Assembly (NCBI GenBank): GCA_902614915.1
Contig: CACMMX010000011.1
Span: 1 to 61,451 of the forward strand
DNA length: 61,451 bases
Origin: an uncultured Cryomorphaceae bacterium
GTDB lineage: Bacteria > Bacteroidota > Bacteroidia > Flavobacteriales > Schleiferiaceae
Reading direction: 5' to 3'
Shown here: piece after piece, positions 1-8,706 of the stretch
Position numbering within the stretch: position 1 is the first letter of the stretch
Layout of the letters: each line of letters begins with the position of its first letter
Program-made: the position numbers and the translations under genes
Notes under the pieces: generated by a model
The model's input: the letters and a program-made list of their open reading frames with translations, nothing else
What the model was told of the DNA's origin: nothing
Database searches by the model: none

Positions 1-281
1 TTCACATAATCCATAAGTACCCATTCTGAATTTTCTTTTCCCTCAACATGCCAAGGCCTATCCCCCAGATTTTCGCGGACACTTTTGTGAACGCTATCAG
101 AAAGCGCGTTTACCTGCGTATTAGAACTTCCTTCTGTAATGATGAAGAAATCTGTCACAGCGTTATCGATTTCTCTTAAGTCAAGAATTGTAATGTTCTC
201 GCCCTTGACATCTTGTAATCCTTCAACAACAAAATTTTGAAGTAGTTCGGAGGAAGATTGAGCTTGTTGTTGCATTAACAT
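1..281 (-). CDS. rsfS: Ribosome silencing factor RsfS (Iojap/YbeB family), 3' part cut by window edge
   Basis: RsfS binds ribosomal protein uL14 and blocks joining of the 30S and 50S subunits when nutrients are short. I translated the minus strand from the ATG at 281: about 93 residues are open to the window edge, so the C-terminus is missing. The family core is recognisable: a stretch reading ITILDLREIDNAVTDFFII, then the EGSSNTQV segment, and a DRPWHVEGKENSEWVLMDYV-type ending. A run of Gln and Ser follows the start, as is common before the conserved domain. It diverges from birA across about 64 bp, an arrangement common in Bacteroidota. An in-frame ATG two codons later is an alternative start. 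Confidence 0.9.
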   Translation of the reverse strand, partial: MLMQQQAQSSSELLQNFVVEGLQDVKGENITILDLREIDNAVTDFFIITEGSSNTQVNALSDSVHKSVRENLGDRPWHVEGKENSEWVLMDYV

Positions 282-345
282 TTATTTATACCTGAAAATA
301 CCAAAACATGTGCCATCTTCGCAATGTTGAAGGCAATTAGGCATT

Positions 346-1074
346 ATGTCACAAAGGTACTTTATTATCCGCCATAACAGTCTGAATTCTACCCAGACCG
401 AATTAAAGAAAATTTTGGCCCAAGATGAATCAATCCCAAGTTTGACAGCAGTTGTGGCTAAAACGCAAAACAAGGGGCGAGGTAGAGGTGTGTCAGTTTG
501 GCATGATAGTCCTGGAGATTCTGCGCTTTTATCTGTATACGTCATTTGGCCCGCCATCATAAGAGAAAGTTTTCTAGTAAATAAGTGGGTTTGTCACGTT
601 TTGGCAACAGTTCTTCCCAAACAGGTAAAATACAAATGGCCCAACGACCTCATGGTCGGTTCTAAAAAACTAGGGGGATTACTTATTGAGAATAGATGGG
701 AAGGGATTCGGATAACATCTTCGATAATTGGTATTGGATTAAACGTGAAAAAATCACAGCAACAGCTTTCTCGCGCGATTTCTTTAGAAGAGGTTGGAGC
801 TGGACTTTCTACGGAAGAATGTATTAAGGCAATTTTAAATGCAATCTCTGTGAGTTTAGATTATATTTTAAATCCTCCAAGTTTACACAGCCGATACAAT
901 AAACTTCTGTGGGGTAAAGAAACCTATCGCTCGTATTCTATGTCTTCAGGAGATGTCATCAAAGCGCAGGTTGTTGATGTGGATCAGCAGGGAAGACTTA
1001 TTTTGAAAACGATAGAAAATGAAACTCTTTTATGTAACCTTGACGATATTCGATGGTTACCTTCGGAATCCTAA
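346..1074 (+). CDS. birA: Biotin--[acetyl-CoA-carboxylase] ligase
   Basis: Biotin protein ligase activates biotin to biotinyl-AMP and attaches it to a lysine of the biotin carboxyl carrier protein, the first step towards fatty acid synthesis. The 242-residue product has the biotin/ATP-binding loop GRGRGVSVW near residue 46 and the KWPND motif followed by KKLGGLLIE near residue 98, both diagnostic of the catalytic domain. There is no N-terminal helix-turn-helix, so this is a monofunctional (group I) ligase and not a repressor. A short C-terminal SH3-like domain (GDVIKAQVVDVDQQGRLIL) is present. It diverges from rsfS and converges on pyrE with a 5-bp gap. Confidence 0.94.
   Translation: MSQRYFIIRHNSLNSTQTELKKILAQDESIPSLTAVVAKTQNKGRGRGVSVWHDSPGDSALLSVYVIWPAIIRESFLVNKWVCHVLATVLPKQVKYKWPNDLMVGSKKLGGLLIENRWEGIRITSSIIGIGLNVKKSQQQLSRAISLEEVGAGLSTEECIKAILNAISVSLDYILNPPSLHSRYNKLLWGKETYRSYSMSSGDVIKAQVVDVDQQGRLILKTIENETLLCNLDDIRWLPSES
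352..359 (-). promoter_or_regulatory. Possible -7 element (TAnnTTTG) for rsfS
   Basis: TACCTTTG on the minus strand matches the Bacteroidota -7 consensus TAnnTTTG and lies inside the first codons of birA, about 70 nt upstream of the rsfS start. No clear -33 TTG is visible at the right spacing, so this is only a candidate. Confidence 0.3.
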
Positions 1075-1079
1075 GCGAA

Positions 1080-1721
1080 TTACCTCCCCCAAACGGAAGG
1101 GGCTATGCGCCATTCACTCAAGAGCTGTTTCTCTGAAAGAGAAATAGACCTACTTTGCACCGCCTGTTCTAAGAGGTGATGATAATCACTGAGTGTATGC
1201 AGCTGAATATTGGCTTCTTCAAAGTTTTTTAGAGCTAAGGGAAAATCATAGGTAAAAATTGCCATCATACCTAAAACATCTGCACCAGCTTCCTTTAATG
1301 CAGTTACAGCTTTCAATGAAGAGCCTCCAGTAGAAATTAAGTCTTCAATTACGACCACATTGGAACCGGGTTTAAAATACCCTTCAATCTGGTTTTTACG
1401 TCCATGACCTTTTGCCTTGTCTCTTACATAAATAAAGGGTATTCCCATGTAATCAGCAACTAAAGCCCCGATAGCTATGGCACCGGTAGCTACTCCGGCT
1501 ATGTAGTCAGGCTTTCCATATATCCCCTCTATCTGCTGTGAAAATTGAGTTTTCAAGTAGGTTCTAATCTCTGGGTGACCTAGAGTTAAGCGATTATCAC
1601 AATAAATAGGACTTTTCCACCCGCTTGCCCAAGTAAATGGATTTTCAGGTTCTAATTTAATGGCTTTAATTTGTAAAAGACTTTCAGCGGTCTTTAAGGC
1701 TGCATTTTTGTTCTTTACCAT
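1080..1721 (-). CDS. pyrE: Orotate phosphoribosyltransferase
   Basis: PyrE converts orotate and PRPP to orotidine 5'-monophosphate in pyrimidine synthesis. The 213-residue protein carries the PRPP-binding signature VVVIEDLISTGGSS around residue 122 and the mobile-loop stretch YVRDKAKGHGRKNQIEG before it. Length fits the family. Its ATG at 1721-1719 overlaps, on the opposite strand, the ATG of the Nudix gene at 1720-1722, so both start codons are read from one CATG. Any pyrE promoter must therefore lie inside the Nudix coding sequence. Confidence 0.95.
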   Translation of the reverse strand: MVKNKNAALKTAESLLQIKAIKLEPENPFTWASGWKSPIYCDNRLTLGHPEIRTYLKTQFSQQIEGIYGKPDYIAGVATGAIAIGALVADYMGIPFIYVRDKAKGHGRKNQIEGYFKPGSNVVVIEDLISTGGSSLKAVTALKEAGADVLGMMAIFTYDFPLALKNFEEANIQLHTLSDYHHLLEQAVQSRSISLSEKQLLSEWRIAPSVWGR

Positions 1722-2334
1722 GCTGCAAAATTACACTAAAGTTTTCATAAAAGGCTCTACATTAATTCCCGTGCCGGGTAGTGAAGCTCCGGAAATTATT
1801 AACAAATTGATTACAAAAAAGAATGTCAAATCATTTTTGAAAGACCTTCATTCAGGTAGACTTGTTATTCATTTAGAAATAGGTGTAAACCATTCCTTTT
1901 GGACATTTTTTTTAAGTATTCATAGACACATCATAGCTGCAGGCGGGTGGGTTTATAATGAAAAGGGAAAGCTTTTGATTATTGAAAGAAACGGTAAGCT
2001 AGATATGCCAAAAGGCAAGCTTGAATTTCATGAATCCGTTGATGCTTGTGCAATACGCGAGGTGGAAGAAGAATGCAAAGTAAGTCAGCTTCGCATTACT
2101 GGCCCTGCGGTGAAAACGATACATTGTTACGCCATCAAGGGTGGCTTTGCATTAAAAAGTACATTTTGGTTTCCCATGTATACTGACTTTGACAAAAAAT
2201 TAAAGCCCCAAAAAGAAGAGGGCATATCAGATGTTTATTGGGCATCGCCCAAAAAGTTGCGAAAGAAGATGGCCAAGTTGCCCTCTTATAATAGCCTTGA
2301 ATCTGTGTTTGAACAATTTATTAAAGAAGCCTAA
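1720..2334 (+). CDS. Nudix hydrolase
   Basis: Nudix enzymes cleave nucleoside diphosphates linked to another group; the substrate cannot be told from sequence. The Nudix box is clear near residue 115: GKLEFHE, seven residues, then REVEEECKV. The usual Gly near the end of the box is Lys here, while the metal-binding REVEEE glutamates are kept. About 85 residues precede the Nudix fold and resemble nothing I recognise. I chose the ATG at 1720 (204 aa) over one 60 bp upstream because the longer version would run well into pyrE. The gene sits between pyrE and coaD, and its stop overlaps the coaD end by 4 bp. Confidence 0.85.
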   Translation: MLQNYTKVFIKGSTLIPVPGSEAPEIINKLITKKNVKSFLKDLHSGRLVIHLEIGVNHSFWTFFLSIHRHIIAAGGWVYNEKGKLLIIERNGKLDMPKGKLEFHESVDACAIREVEEECKVSQLRITGPAVKTIHCYAIKGGFALKSTFWFPMYTDFDKKLKPQKEEGISDVYWASPKKLRKKMAKLPSYNSLESVFEQFIKEA

Positions 2335-2792
2335 GGCTTCACGGATGAGGGAACAAAACGCTTAAAATCACCACCGTGAATGAATACGTCTCTGACGATG
2401 CTTGAACTAATGTATGCATATCGCGCACTCGTGAGCAAAAATACGGTTTCCAATTGAGGCACCATTTCCCTATTCGCTTGGGCGATTGCTTTTTCGAATT
2501 CAAAATCTGCTGGATTACGCAAGCCACGTAAAAGAAAATTAACGCCTTGCTTTTGAGCGAAGTCTACAGTTAAACCTTCATAGGTAATGACTCTAACCTT
2601 AGGTTCATGTGCGAATGTTTTTTCTATCCATACGACCCTTTGCTCAAGACTAAATAAGTATTCCTTTTCTGTGTTTTTACCAACCGCAATCTGAATTTCA
2701 TCAAATAATGGAAGGCCTCTATCAATAATATCCCGGTGTCCCAAAGTAATGGGATCAAAAGAACCTGGAAATAAAGCTATTCGTTTACTCAT
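2331..2792 (-). CDS. coaD: Phosphopantetheine adenylyltransferase
   Basis: CoaD transfers AMP from ATP to 4'-phosphopantetheine, giving dephospho-CoA, the penultimate step of CoA synthesis. The 153-residue protein begins with the nucleotidyltransferase motif FPGSFDPITLGH and has the second conserved segment ISSSIVRDVFIHGGD near the C-terminus. LLRGLRNPADFEFE in the middle is typical of the family. Length is close to the usual 160. It follows ddl on the minus strand with a 10-bp gap and may be cotranscribed with it. Confidence 0.95.
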   Translation of the reverse strand: MSKRIALFPGSFDPITLGHRDIIDRGLPLFDEIQIAVGKNTEKEYLFSLEQRVVWIEKTFAHEPKVRVITYEGLTVDFAQKQGVNFLLRGLRNPADFEFEKAIAQANREMVPQLETVFLLTSARYAYISSSIVRDVFIHGGDFKRFVPSSVKP

Positions 2793-2802
2793 GCGTTTAA
2801 AA

Positions 2803-3774
2803 TTATGTAATATGTTCCTCTGCTAGAGTGGAAAGAACATTACTTAGTTCCCAGCTTCTATGCTTGATTTGTTGCGGGATGATGGAAGCAGGGCTCAACC
2901 CGGGTATACTATTGACTTCTATTAACACTGGTTTGTTTTGACGATCAATTATAAAATCCATTCGTACAATACCCTTTAATTGGAGTAAGTTATATACTCG
3001 AATGGATACATCCTCTATTTTTTGTGAGAGTTCGGTATCAATTCTAGCAGGTGTAATTTCTTGACTTTTTCCGTTGTATTTAGCTTCATAATCAAAGAAT
3101 GAGCTGTCCGTTGGTACAATCTCAGTAATCGCAATCGCTTGAGTCTTTGGTGATGGCAATGTCCTGGAATCTTCAAAATCAAAACTGGATTGCAAGACGC
3201 CACAGCCTACTTCAATTCCATTGATTCCTTCTTCAACAATTACTTCGTTACATTCTTGCTGCGCTACTCTAAAAGCCTCGGAAAACTGTTCTATAGATTC
3301 TATTCTGCTTACCCCAAAACTAGAACCTGACCTGTTAGGTTTTATAAAAAGGGGGAAGTTCCAATGTTTAAAAATGACTGCCGAAGGCGCACTGAGGAAA
3401 CTCGAACTCTTTGGAACGTCTATACCATAGTGCTTTAATAAGGTGTTGCATTGGTATTTGGAAAAAGTTAACGAACTCTGAAAGGTATCACAAGTGCTAT
3501 GGGGAATCCCCATGACATTTAACATTCCGGAGATATGACCATCTTCTCCTGGTGCTCCATGAATAGCGTTGAATACATAGGATAGGCCCAAATCAGAGAT
3601 CTTAACAAGCTTACCGTTTAATTTAAATCCTTTTCGGTCTAATTCCACAAAAAGAACCTGATAACCTGCTTCTTCAAATGCTTGAAGAGCGGTCTTTCCG
3701 GAAGCTAAACTGATATCTCTTTCAGAAGAATATCCCCCGGCTAATACGCCAATAACTTTTTGTTCGTTTTCCAT
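2803..3774 (-). CDS. ddl: D-alanine--D-alanine ligase
   Basis: Ddl joins two D-alanines with ATP to make the terminal dipeptide of the peptidoglycan precursor. The 323-residue ATP-grasp protein has GGYSSERDISL at the N-terminus, the IHGAPGEDGHISGML segment, FIKPNRSGSSFGVS in the central domain, and DFIIDRQNKPVLIEVNSIPG with the metal-binding Glu and Asn near the C-terminus. Length fits. It diverges from the PASTA gene across 60 bp. PASTA proteins often sit beside cell-wall genes, which agrees with the assignment. Confidence 0.95.
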   Translation of the reverse strand: MENEQKVIGVLAGGYSSERDISLASGKTALQAFEEAGYQVLFVELDRKGFKLNGKLVKISDLGLSYVFNAIHGAPGEDGHISGMLNVMGIPHSTCDTFQSSLTFSKYQCNTLLKHYGIDVPKSSSFLSAPSAVIFKHWNFPLFIKPNRSGSSFGVSRIESIEQFSEAFRVAQQECNEVIVEEGINGIEVGCGVLQSSFDFEDSRTLPSPKTQAIAITEIVPTDSSFFDYEAKYNGKSQEITPARIDTELSQKIEDVSIRVYNLLQLKGIVRMDFIIDRQNKPVLIEVNSIPGLSPASIIPQQIKHRSWELSNVLSTLAEEHIT

Positions 3775-3834
3775 TATTGTAAATGTAGTGCAAACCCTAA
3801 TGAATAGAGGATACTATTAAAGTATCTTTACACT

Positions 3835-4626
3835 ATGAAACATTGGTTAAGATTTCTGTTTTCTTTCAGCTTTATAAAAACTGCAATGTCCTCTGCCGCT
3901 TTTATTGCTGTCTGTATATATTTTAGTTTATCGTGGCTAAATAAAGCTACTTTACATGGAAGCAGTGTTGAAGTTCCCAACCTAAAATTAATGCAACTGG
4001 ATCAGGCAATGGTTCAATTAGATTCGTTGGGCCTCGCATATGAAGTTATTGATAGTACTCATTATGTGTCACAAGTCCCCGAGGGTTCAATTATTGAAAC
4101 CTACCCAAGAGAATATGCTAAGGTGAAATTGGGTAGAAAAATCTTACTATCAACAAATCCTTCTCGACTCCCTAAATATCCTTTGCCCAATTACAAAGAT
4201 CAATTAATCAGCTATGTAAGCGCAAAGTTTAAAACCAAGGGATTTTTAATTGATAGCATAATTGCAGTACCTGATTTAAGTCATGACCTAGTGATAAAAG
4301 TTGTTGATGAAAATGACAGTATAGCGGAAGAACAAAAACTTTATAAAACAGGCAGTAGATTTACCCTTTACGTTAGCGCCGGATTAGACGGTGGTAATGT
4401 CTTCATGCCTAATTTGGTTGGAATGACATTCAGCGAATCGTTGGAGGTTTTAAATGCGCTAAGTTTGAATGCAGGCGGTGTCATTTGCGAGGGTTTTTTA
4501 GAGGATACCTTAGCTGCATTCGTGATGAAAACATTTCCAGAATTTGAAATAGATAAAGAGGTTAAAGCGGGCAGTGTTGTGGATTTATGGCTCGTCTCGG
4601 ATTCTACTCTCTTAATTATAGATTAA
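3835..4626 (+). CDS. Membrane-anchored PASTA domain protein
   Basis: PASTA domains bind peptidoglycan fragments or beta-lactams in kinases and penicillin-binding proteins. Here there is no kinase or transpeptidase domain. The 263 residues consist of a short cytoplasmic N-terminus, one membrane segment (about residues 14-34) and three PASTA-like repeats, beginning near VEVPNLKLMQLDQAM, then YPLPNYKDQLISYV, then VFMPNLVGMTFSESL. The second repeat is the most divergent. It would be anchored in the inner membrane with the repeats in the periplasm. Position beside ddl suggests a role in the cell wall, which is inference. A stand-alone PASTA protein between ddl and rluD is common in flavobacteria. 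Confidence 0.85.
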   Translation: MKHWLRFLFSFSFIKTAMSSAAFIAVCIYFSLSWLNKATLHGSSVEVPNLKLMQLDQAMVQLDSLGLAYEVIDSTHYVSQVPEGSIIETYPREYAKVKLGRKILLSTNPSRLPKYPLPNYKDQLISYVSAKFKTKGFLIDSIIAVPDLSHDLVIKVVDENDSIAEEQKLYKTGSRFTLYVSAGLDGGNVFMPNLVGMTFSESLEVLNALSLNAGGVICEGFLEDTLAAFVMKTFPEFEIDKEVKAGSVVDLWLVSDSTLLIID

Positions 4627-4638
4627 TTGATTTCCTTA

Positions 4639-6456
4639 ATGCAGATGTCTAAGCTTGGTACTTTTATTATTCTATTAGTTTGTTCTTTTACCTCCTTTGG
4701 TCAGGTTCTTGAATCGAGTGAGGTGTTTAATAATGCACCTAGGCTACCATTGGAAATAGAAAGTACGGATACTATTAGCCCGCCTTTTACAGATGATTTC
4801 TCTTACGCGTCAGATCGCCCTTCTTCTGCCTTGTGGCAGGACGAGAAGGTTTTGGTTAATAACCAGATGGCTTTGTATCAGAAATCAATAGGTGTGGCCA
4901 CTTTTGACGGATTGAACGAATACGGTTTTGCATACAAGGAAAATGCCCTGGGCTCAGATAGTATTGCAGATGTATTGACATCAAAATTTCTGAATTTATT
5001 CGGCCTTACAGATGTCTATCTTTCTTTTCAAATTCAAGAGGGTGGACGGGGAGAATTGCCTTCTAATGCAGATAGTATTGTGGTGGAATTTTGGTCTCCG
5101 ATTACTTCCGATTGGATGCAAGTATGGGGGCAGAAAGGTACTGGAGTTGCTAGTGCTTTTAAATCGGTAATTATCCCTGTTCTAGGTTCTAATTATCTCA
5201 ATAATGGATTTCGATTCAGGTTTGCAGCTTACGGAGCTCGAGCGGGAGCATATGATATTTGGAACCTTGATTATGTTCAGTTAGATAAGGACCGTAACCC
5301 CTCTGATACTATAATTACTGAACCGAGTATGGCGCGTGCACATCCCTTAATTATGGGGTCAGGTCTTTATACAAGCTGGCCTTGGTGGGTAAGCAATTCA
5401 AGTAATGTGTCTAACCGACCTGTTTCCTTAGAATTTACCTATCGCAGAAATGGGAACATACCTCCTGGGGGCTGGAGTCTGAATCTCGGTCAATTTCGCT
5501 GGGAAGAAAACGGAACTCTTATCCAACAAGTCACAACTGTACCAGTTGTTACCAACATGCAGCATAATGAAGACCAAACCTTTAACATTAACGTACCAGC
5601 TGGAGCACTTAATAATTTGACAGGTCCTACAACGGTTAATACAAAAGTGTGGTTTGACGGTACCGCTGCTGGTACTCGTTCCAATGATACCGTGAACGGA
5701 GCTTTGACTTTAGATAATTATATAGCAATAGACGACGGAACCGCAGAAAGAGCTTATGCCGTACAAAATGTCGTCAGTGGTCAAGTTGCTCAGAAATTTA
5801 AAGTAGTTGGATTGGGTTCAAATGATAGTCTTAATGGTGTGCTTTTCAATTTTGTAGATGCGGGATTGGACTATAAGAGTACTTTTCGAATAGCGATATG
5901 GGCACCGTCAGATAGTCTAAACGAACCCGGGAATCTCCTTTATATATCAGATACACTTTACAAACCAAATAAAGGATTTGATAGAGACGACTGGATGCCA
6001 TACGAATTAGATTCTTCAATTAGCTTGAATGCCTTTTCAGACGTTTGGATAGGGTATGTATGTACGTCTTCAGATCCCATGTATTTGGGTTTAGATGTCT
6101 CGCGTGATGTACCTGGAAATTTGCCAAGATTTTACGGTGACGGCTTTAATTGGTATCAAAGTTTAGAGTCAGGAGTAATAATGATGCGTCCTTATTTTAA
6201 TTATTCGCCTGCGGATATGTCTTTAATGGAAGATTCTTCCTCATACGAGGTGTTTCCCAATCCATCTTTGGGTTCATTAAGAATAACTGGACCTGCAGCT
6301 GAATATACCATCACGGATTTAGCTGGAGTTGTAATAAGTAATGGCGTTGTTGAAGAAATTATTTCATTGGAATTACATGGCCTTAAAGCCGGTATGTACA
6401 CTATTGTTTTAAAGAGTTCAAATAAGACTTCGGTGTTCAAATGGATAAAGCTTTAA
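4639..6456 (+). CDS. T9SS type A sorting domain-containing secreted protein
   Basis: This is probably a surface or secreted protein exported by the type IX secretion system. A Sec signal peptide (residues 1 to about 24, hydrophobic LGTFIILLVCSFTSFGQ) is followed by about 500 residues rich in Asn, Ser, Asp and aromatics, consistent with beta-sandwich folds but with no enzyme motif I recognise. The last 70 residues form a type A sorting domain: YEVFPNPSLGSLRI, a central ITDLAGVVI strand and a final LKAGMYTIVLKSS...WIKL. The frame opens with TTG at 4627 right after the PASTA stop; the ATGs at 4639 and 4645 give better signal peptides and I report 4639. It is probably cotranscribed with the PASTA gene and rluD. 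Confidence 0.82.
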   Translation: MQMSKLGTFIILLVCSFTSFGQVLESSEVFNNAPRLPLEIESTDTISPPFTDDFSYASDRPSSALWQDEKVLVNNQMALYQKSIGVATFDGLNEYGFAYKENALGSDSIADVLTSKFLNLFGLTDVYLSFQIQEGGRGELPSNADSIVVEFWSPITSDWMQVWGQKGTGVASAFKSVIIPVLGSNYLNNGFRFRFAAYGARAGAYDIWNLDYVQLDKDRNPSDTIITEPSMARAHPLIMGSGLYTSWPWWVSNSSNVSNRPVSLEFTYRRNGNIPPGGWSLNLGQFRWEENGTLIQQVTTVPVVTNMQHNEDQTFNINVPAGALNNLTGPTTVNTKVWFDGTAAGTRSNDTVNGALTLDNYIAIDDGTAERAYAVQNVVSGQVAQKFKVVGLGSNDSLNGVLFNFVDAGLDYKSTFRIAIWAPSDSLNEPGNLLYISDTLYKPNKGFDRDDWMPYELDSSISLNAFSDVWIGYVCTSSDPMYLGLDVSRDVPGNLPRFYGDGFNWYQSLESGVIMMRPYFNYSPADMSLMEDSSSYEVFPNPSLGSLRITGPAAEYTITDLAGVVISNGVVEEIISLELHGLKAGMYTIVLKSSNKTSVFKWIKL

Positions 6457-6466
6457 AAAGGTTATT

Positions 6467-7507
6467 ATGAGCGACCAGGAAGAACAAGACGAACTTTATA
6501 TCCATCACCGTTTTGTAGCAGATTCAGGACAGGGAGCACTCAGGGTAGATAAATTTTTATCCAATTTTTTGAGTGATACCAGCCGTACACGTATTCAAAA
6601 AGCAGGAGAAGCCGGTGCTATTCATGTCAACAAAAAGGCTGTAAAGAGTAATTTCAAAGTAAGACCTGGCGATACTGTTGAGGTCGTGCTTAATGAGCAG
6701 CCAAGGGACTCTACGATTATTCCGCAGGAACTTGACTTGAATATTCTTTACAGGGATGAACATGTGATAGTCATAAATAAACCTCCTGGGCTTGTATGTC
6801 ACCCAGGTCATGGAAACTTTGAAGGTACGCTCGTTCATGGATTGGCTTATTTATCTGAAAATTTACCCATTGGCAAGCAAGGGAAAGAGCGTCCTGGATT
6901 AGTACATAGGCTGGATAAAAACACCTCTGGCGTAATGGTGGTGGCGGCCTCAGAAATTGGCATGGCACACTTGGCAAAGCAATTTTTTGATCGAACAATC
7001 TCTAGAGAATACGTAGCATTGGTTTGGGGAAATGTTAAAGAAAAAGAGGGAACCATTGAAGGCCACATAGGAAGAAGCCTTGAGAATCGATTGCAAATGG
7101 CAGTTTTTCCAGATGCATCCGAGGGAAAATATGCGGTTACGCATTATAAGGTATTACAGAGGTTCGGTTACGTTACATTAATTAGTTGTAAGTTGGAAAC
7201 CGGACGTACGCACCAAATTAGGGCTCATCTCCGTTACATTGGACATCCACTTTTTAATGATGAACGCTACGGTGGAGATAAGATTTTAAAAGGCATGGCT
7301 TTTTCAAAGTATAAGCAATTTATCACCAACTGCTTTAAAGCTTGCCCTAGACATGCCCTGCATGCTAAGAAGCTGGGCTTTATTCATCCTGCTTCTGGAG
7401 AACCCATGTTATTTGAAACGGTTATACCAGAAGATATGGCAACGGTAATTCGTAAATTTGAGAATTACACGACTACAAGTAATTGGCAAAAAGACAGTGA
7501 AGAATAA
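6467..7507 (+). CDS. rluD: RluA-family 23S rRNA pseudouridine synthase (RluD-like)
   Basis: Enzymes of this family convert uridine to pseudouridine in 23S rRNA; RluD modifies the helix 69 loop. The 346-residue protein has an N-terminal S4 RNA-binding domain (about residues 24-75, LRVDKFLSNFL...GAIHVNKKAVKS) and the catalytic motif HRLDKNTSG, which contains the active-site Asp. C-terminal motifs LETGRTHQIRAHLRYIGHP are intact. The S4 domain and length favour RluD/RluC over RluA, and RluD by position beside ddl/PASTA in relatives; the exact target uridines are inferred. Its end overlaps the next gene by 11 bp. Confidence 0.9.
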   Translation: MSDQEEQDELYIHHRFVADSGQGALRVDKFLSNFLSDTSRTRIQKAGEAGAIHVNKKAVKSNFKVRPGDTVEVVLNEQPRDSTIIPQELDLNILYRDEHVIVINKPPGLVCHPGHGNFEGTLVHGLAYLSENLPIGKQGKERPGLVHRLDKNTSGVMVVAASEIGMAHLAKQFFDRTISREYVALVWGNVKEKEGTIEGHIGRSLENRLQMAVFPDASEGKYAVTHYKVLQRFGYVTLISCKLETGRTHQIRAHLRYIGHPLFNDERYGGDKILKGMAFSKYKQFITNCFKACPRHALHAKKLGFIHPASGEPMLFETVIPEDMATVIRKFENYTTTSNWQKDSEE

Positions 7508-8552
7508 CCTCATCATATTTTGTACAGCCACTTTGATGATTCAAAGTTGTAATCTGTTTAGGCCTAAGCACCAAACAACTCCTTACACGCTGCAGTATCC
7601 CTCACATTTCCCTGCTCCTAATCTACCGCCTACTAATGAACTAACTATTGAAGGGGTTAGATTGGGAAGACATCTGTTTTTTGATGAACGTCTTTCCGGT
7701 GATAATACTCAAAGTTGTAATAGTTGTCACCTACAAGAAAGTAATTTTGCTGAGCCGTTCAGTTTTAGCACCGGGATTGATGGCGCAGAGGGTAATGTAA
7801 ATGCAATGATACTTTCAAATATAGCCTGGCAGCAATTCTTCTTTTGGAACGGTAGAGTAGAATCATTGGAAGAACAAGTAAAAGACCCCATTCTAAATCC
7901 AATTGAGATGCATACAACTTTTGATGATGTCATTGAAAAGTTGGAACAGGATGCTAAATACCTTGAACTTTTTGAAAGGGCGTATGGTACATATGAAATT
8001 ACAGAGGATGGAATTGCTAATGCGCTTGCCCAATTCCTTAGGACCATGATTAGTGGAAATTCAAAGTTTGATAAATACACAGAGGGGAATTATACGTTCT
8101 CTCCAAGTGAGCAAATTGGATTTGACATTTTTAATAACGAGCAGGGGGATTGCTTTCATTGTCATGGCGCGGCTAGTTCTGGTTATCAATTGGGCGCTTT
8201 CGGGTTATTACAATTCTCCAATAATGGACTCGATAGCGTTTATATGGTAGGAGAGGGTAGAGAAGGTGTGACGGGAAACCCTGCTGATAGGGGTAAATTT
8301 AAGATTCCATCCTTGCGAAATGTGGAATATTCTTTTCCTTATATGCATGATGGTAGATTTCAAACTCTAGCTCAAGTAGTAGATTTTTACAATACCGGTG
8401 GGCATCCTTCTGTTACGATTGATCCAAATATGAAAGCCGCAGGTATCGGCAGGAATTGGTCGGCGTCAGAAAAGCAAGGTTTAATTGACTTTATGAAGAC
8501 TTTTAGCGACAACACTTTCATACAAGATACTGCTTTTACTTCTCCTTGGTGA
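7497..8552 (+). CDS. Di-heme cytochrome c peroxidase / MauG family lipoprotein
   Basis: Bacterial di-heme peroxidases reduce periplasmic hydrogen peroxide with electrons from small cytochromes or quinols. Starting at GTG 7497, the 351-residue protein has a short signal sequence ending MIQSC, a plausible lipobox, so it is probably a lipoprotein. Two heme c sites are visible: CNSCH at residues 74-78 and CFHCH at 219-223. FKIPSLRNVEYSFPYMHDGRF and LIDFMKTF near the C-terminus are typical of the peroxidase branch. A longer ATG frame (7458) would add 13 residues inside rluD and bury the signal peptide, so I rejected it. Related MauG proteins oxidise protein residues; peroxidase is the likelier role. 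Confidence 0.87.
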   Translation: MKNNLIIFCTATLMIQSCNLFRPKHQTTPYTLQYPSHFPAPNLPPTNELTIEGVRLGRHLFFDERLSGDNTQSCNSCHLQESNFAEPFSFSTGIDGAEGNVNAMILSNIAWQQFFFWNGRVESLEEQVKDPILNPIEMHTTFDDVIEKLEQDAKYLELFERAYGTYEITEDGIANALAQFLRTMISGNSKFDKYTEGNYTFSPSEQIGFDIFNNEQGDCFHCHGAASSGYQLGAFGLLQFSNNGLDSVYMVGEGREGVTGNPADRGKFKIPSLRNVEYSFPYMHDGRFQTLAQVVDFYNTGGHPSVTIDPNMKAAGIGRNWSASEKQGLIDFMKTFSDNTFIQDTAFTSPW

Positions 8553-8649
8553 TACAATAACTTTAAGGATAGATTAACCCTCATGTTTTCTCTTTTAGAA
8601 GAATCTCAAAAATAACTTGATCGAAAAATAGTAAAATTTTGGCACGGCC

Positions 8650-8682
8650 TTTGACAAAGTAATATAAGGTTCCGTACCTTCT
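8650..8682 (+). promoter_or_regulatory. Candidate promoter of the lipoprotein gene
   Basis: TTTG at 8650-8653 is followed after 21 nt by TACCTTCT at 8675-8682, a two-mismatch version of TAnnTTTG, about 24 nt before the ATG at 8707. The rest of the 154-bp gap from 8553 holds no gene or clear hairpin that I can see. Confidence 0.35.
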
Positions 8683-8706
8683 CAATTCTAATATAAAACC
8701 ATTGTT

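Noticed and set aside
3806-3830. GATACT/AGTATC inverted repeat and TATCTTTA near the PASTA start as an operator or promoter
   Set aside because: The arms are only six bases, the -7 match lacks the final G, and it is 4 nt from the ATG with no -33 element.
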